From the NCBI GenBank assembly GCA_034769895.1, contig CM068372.1:434995458-435059457 (forward strand): a stretch of DNA of 64,000 nt, in the 5' to 3' direction. Below are positions 59,651 to 64,000 of the stretch, piece by piece. Source of the stretch: Magicicada septendecula (taxonomy: Eukaryota > Arthropoda > Insecta > Hemiptera > Cicadidae). A program made the translations under genes and the position numbers. Position 1 is the stretch's first letter. Each line of letters opens with the position of its first letter. Under the pieces are notes generated by a model that was not told where the DNA came from, did not search any database, and was given only the letters and a program-made list of their open reading frames with translations.

Positions 59651-61969
59651 ACAATACTTTTCTTAATTAATTTTAAGTATTATTTATTTCTTTTCGAAAA
59701 TCTCGCTTTAATGAGAGTCACTGTTAATCCTTTATTGATTGTACTTTTGAATGTTCAAAAGCTTATAATTTATGTTTAACTTCAACAAAACCAAGAAAAA
59801 GAAATCGAGAGTGTGTGATTTGGGAGAATTCAACGAAGTTGTTAGGAGAGAGAGTGCAAAAAGTATTATCCCCAGAGTATACAATTACTTAATTTAAATT
59901 TTTTTTCGCCCATGAGACCATATGATTTTGACGTCTGCAACCCAATTTGAGGTTAAATTAACACCAATTGTCGGTAATATTTTTCGGGCTGTTCGTCCTC
60001 TTCTTTGTCTCCTGAAACTCTGTAACAACTACCGTCTACGAGAAATAATACACATTTTATTTATAACAAAATATTCAGGGTATTTATTTATTAAATACAC
60101 TGATTTTATCTTCTCCCAATACAAAAAGTTATAATCGATTCTCCCTGTCAACACAACATTGGTTCGATCTTATTTGGTAAACATAGAAATTATAACAAAA
60201 TATTTTTTATCCTTCATGCAATATTAAAACAATAAAGAATTAATTTATTAATTTCCCAGGGTTAATGGTAAGTTCTTTGTGTTATGAGACGGTCAGAAAT
60301 GAATAATAAAATACAAAGCTTTACATAAAAAATATATAGATTATATTTGTTTTTTCTTTAGTATGTAGTTCCGGGTTTATTCGCCAAAGTACAGGTTATG
60401 TTCTTAGCTACAAACACGGAATTATTTAATGGATGCTGAAAACGCACTAAGTTCTGTTATGAAGGTTTTTTGGTTAACAAAAATTAATAAAGTTTGTTTC
60501 ACCTTTTTTCATGAAGTGTTTACTTGTATGGTGCTGTTTCTAGTGTTGAAGTTATAGTTGATTTGTAATTTAGTTAATTTGTACTAGGATACGGTCTCAC
60601 CAAAAATCTCGAAGTGTAGTCAAACTAGGCCTGGACTGGTAGTTGGATTATTTCAAAGTTTCATGAAATAAAGGACGTGAATGTTGATACTTGAAGGAGT
60701 TCTAACATAAGGTGGACATCACTCGTTAATTTTTATTAAATTTCGCACTATTTCCAAAAGTATTCATTAGGTTTTTTCAAATTTAAATAGGCATTACACT
60801 TTTTTTCAAACGTTCTTTTTCCCAATCGTTTTAACAATTAACACTTATCTTGTTAGTTGGTTACTGTTAGTAACCAAGAATTTTTTATGGTTTTTTATTG
60901 GTGAATCTATATACTTTTGAGTATATAGGCTCTTATTAATTATTATAGATTTATTTCTTCTTTATAGAAAAATAATCCTTTTTTAATTTTGTTTATAATC
61001 CAATTTAATTTATATAGGGTTTTTCTTTCTATTTTCTCTTAAACTCATACATAGGTCTTTAATATTTTGATTTCCTTTAATTGTATTTATTTATTATTTG
61101 CTTAAAGTATCCTTACACTAAACTATTTTTCTATGCCATCTTATTTATATAGTATTATTTTATATTTAACCCTGGGTTTTTTCTTATATTTAAACACAAT
61201 GATTATATTAAACATAAAAATTATACGTAGGTACAAAACCTTTGTGGCCTACACAATACAAATTATACAAAATACAAACAAAATACAGAATTTGTCAGTA
61301 GCAGTATAGTCTACTGCTACAGTTAATTGTTTCTCCATCTACAGTATAAATCTGTGAGATGCTCCTTTTTAACCACTTATTTTCTCACTGTGTACACTAT
61401 ATCTCACTTTGTACCCTATATGTCACTTAGTTATAGTTTATAGTGTTTTGTAATACAAAGTAATCTATAGCTAGGTATATAATACCCATTTCTGACCTTT
61501 AGAGTGGGGTGATCGTGTTATCATATTTGGGCATGGGTTATGTAACAATTACACATATAAATATATATCTCTATCACAACCACATGTTCAATATCACTAC
61601 ATAAATAACCAACACCCTTATAAACTTAAAGCATAGCCACCCGCCTATATACATTTTCTTGCCATACATATATCGCCCCATATGATAGACATAATTCATA
61701 ATTAATAAAAGTTTCAACCACAACACCTATACCGACATCCGAAAATATATGGTATATATCACTAGTGCTCCCACGAATCTGGGTTGGCCAGAATGCCCGA
61801 TACAACTTTAAAATGCGATTAAACTGGGCATATAAACTTGGTGAAATTATAATCAACAAATCAGTAAAAATATAACTGACAATAATAAATAGAAAAGAAG
61901 GTAAGCGACAATCTTTCCGTGACCTGAACAGTATTTGTGAATTTGATGAGATAATAATTTATAAAATTT
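59651..61969. other. AT-rich DNA without recognised genes, possibly inside an LTR element
   Basis: No domain seen. The ORFs at 59922-60134 and 61626-61859 are short and unrecognised. If an LTR ends at about 62711, part of this may be LTR sequence. Confidence 0.35.
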
Positions 61970-62232
61970 TTGTAAGAAATCTAGTTTAGCAATAATGATT
62001 AAAAATTTACAACAGATATATGACATACTACCGGTATATAACCTTTTTAAGAAAACTGAATTGGCAATAATACATTAAAAAGAACTTTTACAACTGTGAG
62101 GTGACATAATACCTTATATAACCTTTTAAGAAAACTGAATTGGCAATAATACATTAAAAAGAACTTTTACAACTGTGAGGTGACATAATACTTTATATAT
62201 ATAACCTTTTAAGAAAACTGAATTGGCCCGGT
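61970..62232 (+). repeat. 75-83 bp tandem repeat, three copies plus a diverged one
   Basis: AAGAAAACTGAATTGGCAAT begins at 62049 and 62128, and truncated at 62211; a diverged version is at 61974. The first two full copies are nearly identical over ~60 bp. Confidence 0.85.
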
Positions 62233-62264
62233 AGCCGACATGTTCCTATGCAAATATCTGCATG

Positions 62265-62400
62265 CAAAACCTGAAACACTATAAATTTATTTACATATAT
62301 AATATAATACTCGGGTCCATAGTTCGGGGCCAATGAAACACTATAAATTTACGACAAATATATAATATCTTACTCTTACCTTCGGGTTCGGGTCCAGAGT
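62265..62400 (+). repeat. ~63-bp direct duplication
   Basis: GAAACACTATAAATTTA at 62273 and again at 62335, each followed by ATATATAATAT and then CGGGTCCA within 45-60 bases. Confidence 0.7.
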
Positions 62401-62699
62401 CGTTCAGATGAAACCAGCTACAGAAAGGATTATTTGGATTTGATATGTGCAATAATTACGTTAACACATTTGATACTGTCTAAATCACATACTTATTTTT
62501 ATTTATCAAAAATTCACGCCTTTCTTTTACGTTAGTACAACCTTTCAACGATAGTACAACTGGTTGAAATTATTTCTTATCTCTGTTGAGTTTTGTTTTG
62601 ACTACTATTATAAGTGATATTGCTAAATAAATAAAACATTGAAAATGAACCAGTGTATAACCTCTATATTATCACACACACACTCATTCTGTTACATTG

Positions 62700-64000
62700 A
62701 TCTTTAAATACACTCCGCCCCTTAGAGAACTCTATCGTACAAAGTATTGGTGTTTTATATTTTCCTTTTATAACGAACAATCACCGGTTAGTTGGCATTG
62801 GTTTTAATATGCATATTAAATGTTTCTAGTTACCCATACGCTGCGTACTCATAGGGTTGGTTGCACGAACTGGTGTTGAATACTTGCTTCGATCTCACGC
62901 ACTCCGGCACTCGTTTATTACGTTTACTGTTTGTGTTTAAAGGTTCTTACTGTTTTATTGGTTCCACATTATACAATATGATAAAGTCGGCTGACGTAGT
63001 TTTATTCGCACTAATTTTTTGTAGACTGGCCGCGCGTTATACTGTTTGTACAACTTTTAACACTGTTAATGCTTTGAAAGATAGGTCTACTCTTAATTAC
63101 GGCCTATCTTTCACCCGAGGCCACCGTTTAACTATTTTAATAAACTACTGCTGCTGGCTGTCTACTGTTCACTCTCTGATGACAAACTGCATACAGTTTC
63201 ACAAGAAGCCTGCTGCTTAGTGGGGCGGTTACGCAATACATCTGGACTGTTGTTCAGACTAACAGTGTATGTTGTACTGGGGCTCCTCACAGGTGAAAGT
63301 TAACAATTTATTAATTTTTGAATTAAAATTACAACATACAACACCCCTGTTTACATCAACAGTTGTCTGCAAACTTGTTTTATAAGCACTGTTATAAACA
63401 CTCACATAGTCTAAACATTCTGGTTACCTCACCCTCGTACCTGTACTTTTAATTTTCAATTTCTATAAATCTTTTAGTTAACATGTTTATCTCTTATTGT
63501 TTCAATTCAGATCCAAATATAATTTTAATTCAGCACAATTACTTTAATAACATTTTACTAAAAACAATTCGGTTTTAGTTACTCATGTTTTTGGTTCACC
63601 TAGTTAAAACACTTTTAATACAAACACAATTCAAAATAACTTCATTATTACCTCTTAATATTTTAGTGGAATAAAGTATTATTATTTATTATTAAACCTT
63701 CCCCTCTCATTACAAACATATGTTACACATAAGCTATAATATACATTGCAACAGAATACTATTAACACAATACATTCAACACTAACACATTTATTTATTT
63801 ACAAATTTTTGTCATATCCAATTATTGTTTGCCGTACTTCAATATCCAATTCAGCCAGGTCATTACCATATACTAAAGTATTTAAAATGTCCATACACTG
63901 CTTTTTTAATTCAACCTCCATCATCGTATAATAGTCTTATTTTTGTATAACATTTGTCAATTTTATTTGCATTCATCATATGGCTATTGTCTGTGTAATG
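62700..64000 (-). mobile_element. Possible 3' interior and LTR edge of another LTR element
   Basis: At 62712 the plus strand reads CTCCGCCCCTTAGAGAAC right after ...TAAATACA. This parallels the first element's LTR edge (GTCACA then TACTCCGCCACTTAAAG at 1605-1627). By analogy an LTR would end at 62711 and element interior would start there, on the minus strand. No RT or integrase is within the window, so this is weak. The plus-strand ORF at 62861-63220 has no recognised motif and would be antisense. Confidence 0.3.
63799..63924 (-). CDS. Unrecognised 41-codon ORF
   Basis: Two adjacent ATGs (63924, 63921) open a frame of 41 residues with protein-like composition (EVELKKQCMDILNTLVYG, then LAELDIEVRQTI) and a clean stop at 63799-63801. 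It has no match I can name. It could be the end of an ORF of the putative LTR element beside it, or a chance ORF. An in-frame stop lies 15 bases upstream of the first ATG, so it is not the end of a longer frame unless spliced. Confidence 0.2.
   Translation of the reverse strand: MMEVELKKQCMDILNTLVYGNDLAELDIEVRQTIIGYDKNL

Noticed and set aside
62861..63220. 119-codon plus-strand ORF
   Set aside because: Starts at a non-ATG codon, has no recognisable motif, and lies antisense to a possible LTR element; not called as a gene.

Overview
This is a repeat-dominated eukaryotic window, most likely from an insect. The element families seen (Ty3/gypsy, hAT, Penelope-like, LINE tails), the AT-rich intergenic DNA and short zinc-finger-type 'KEE' exons all point that way; a polyneopteran (cockroach/termite-like) host is only a guess. 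There are no prokaryotic features.

Layout. (1) About 49-12750: a Ty3/gypsy-type LTR retrotransposon on the minus strand with two ~1.6 kb LTRs. Its gag, protease, RT, RNase H and integrase are recognisable but broken by several stops and two frameshifts. Its leader is interrupted at 7783-11113 by a hAT DNA transposon with perfect 17-bp TIRs and an 8-bp target duplication. (2) 14288-26235: three very short, phase-0 plus-strand exons (14288, 21480, 26167), each starting D-V or D-I and each carrying sumoylation-consensus (psi-K-x-E) motifs. They look like N-terminal exons of one host gene whose introns are full of transposons. (3) 14575-21303: a Penelope-like element (PLE) with RT and GIY-YIG domains, inverted terminal copies, and a hammerhead-ribozyme core in each. 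It was hit by two later insertions, one of which (14729-16290) belongs to the satellite family of block 5. (4) 27877-29751: a second, decayed PLE on the minus strand with a well-formed hammerhead, sitting beside a gypsy gag relic (29760-30302). (5) About 30404-51985: a ~21.6 kb array built from a composite non-autonomous element: palindromic head, (CTGT/GT)n microsatellite, many ~160-170 bp core repeats, a non-core tail and a terminal 16-nt hairpin. Ten hairpin tails occur in the same orientation, and near 46.8-50.3 kb the array has a recent 1.19 kb higher-order repeat. The architecture resembles Helentron-associated (HINE/DINE-1/pearl-like) elements. Seven of its tails contain a ~180-bp module with a hammerhead-like core. 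(6) 52.0-64 kb: a long (CA)n tract, a gag relic carrying a 267-bp LINE insertion with a 12-bp target duplication, AT-rich DNA with small tandem repeats, a fragment of a nuclease-like ORF near 59.0-59.2 kb, and what may be the 3' end of another minus-strand LTR element after 62.7 kb.

Nothing here forms an operon or pathway. The biology is nested mobile elements, self-cleaving RNA motifs of Penelope elements, and conversion of a short mobile element into a long satellite array. Satellite and microsatellite ORFs are artefacts and are not annotated as genes.
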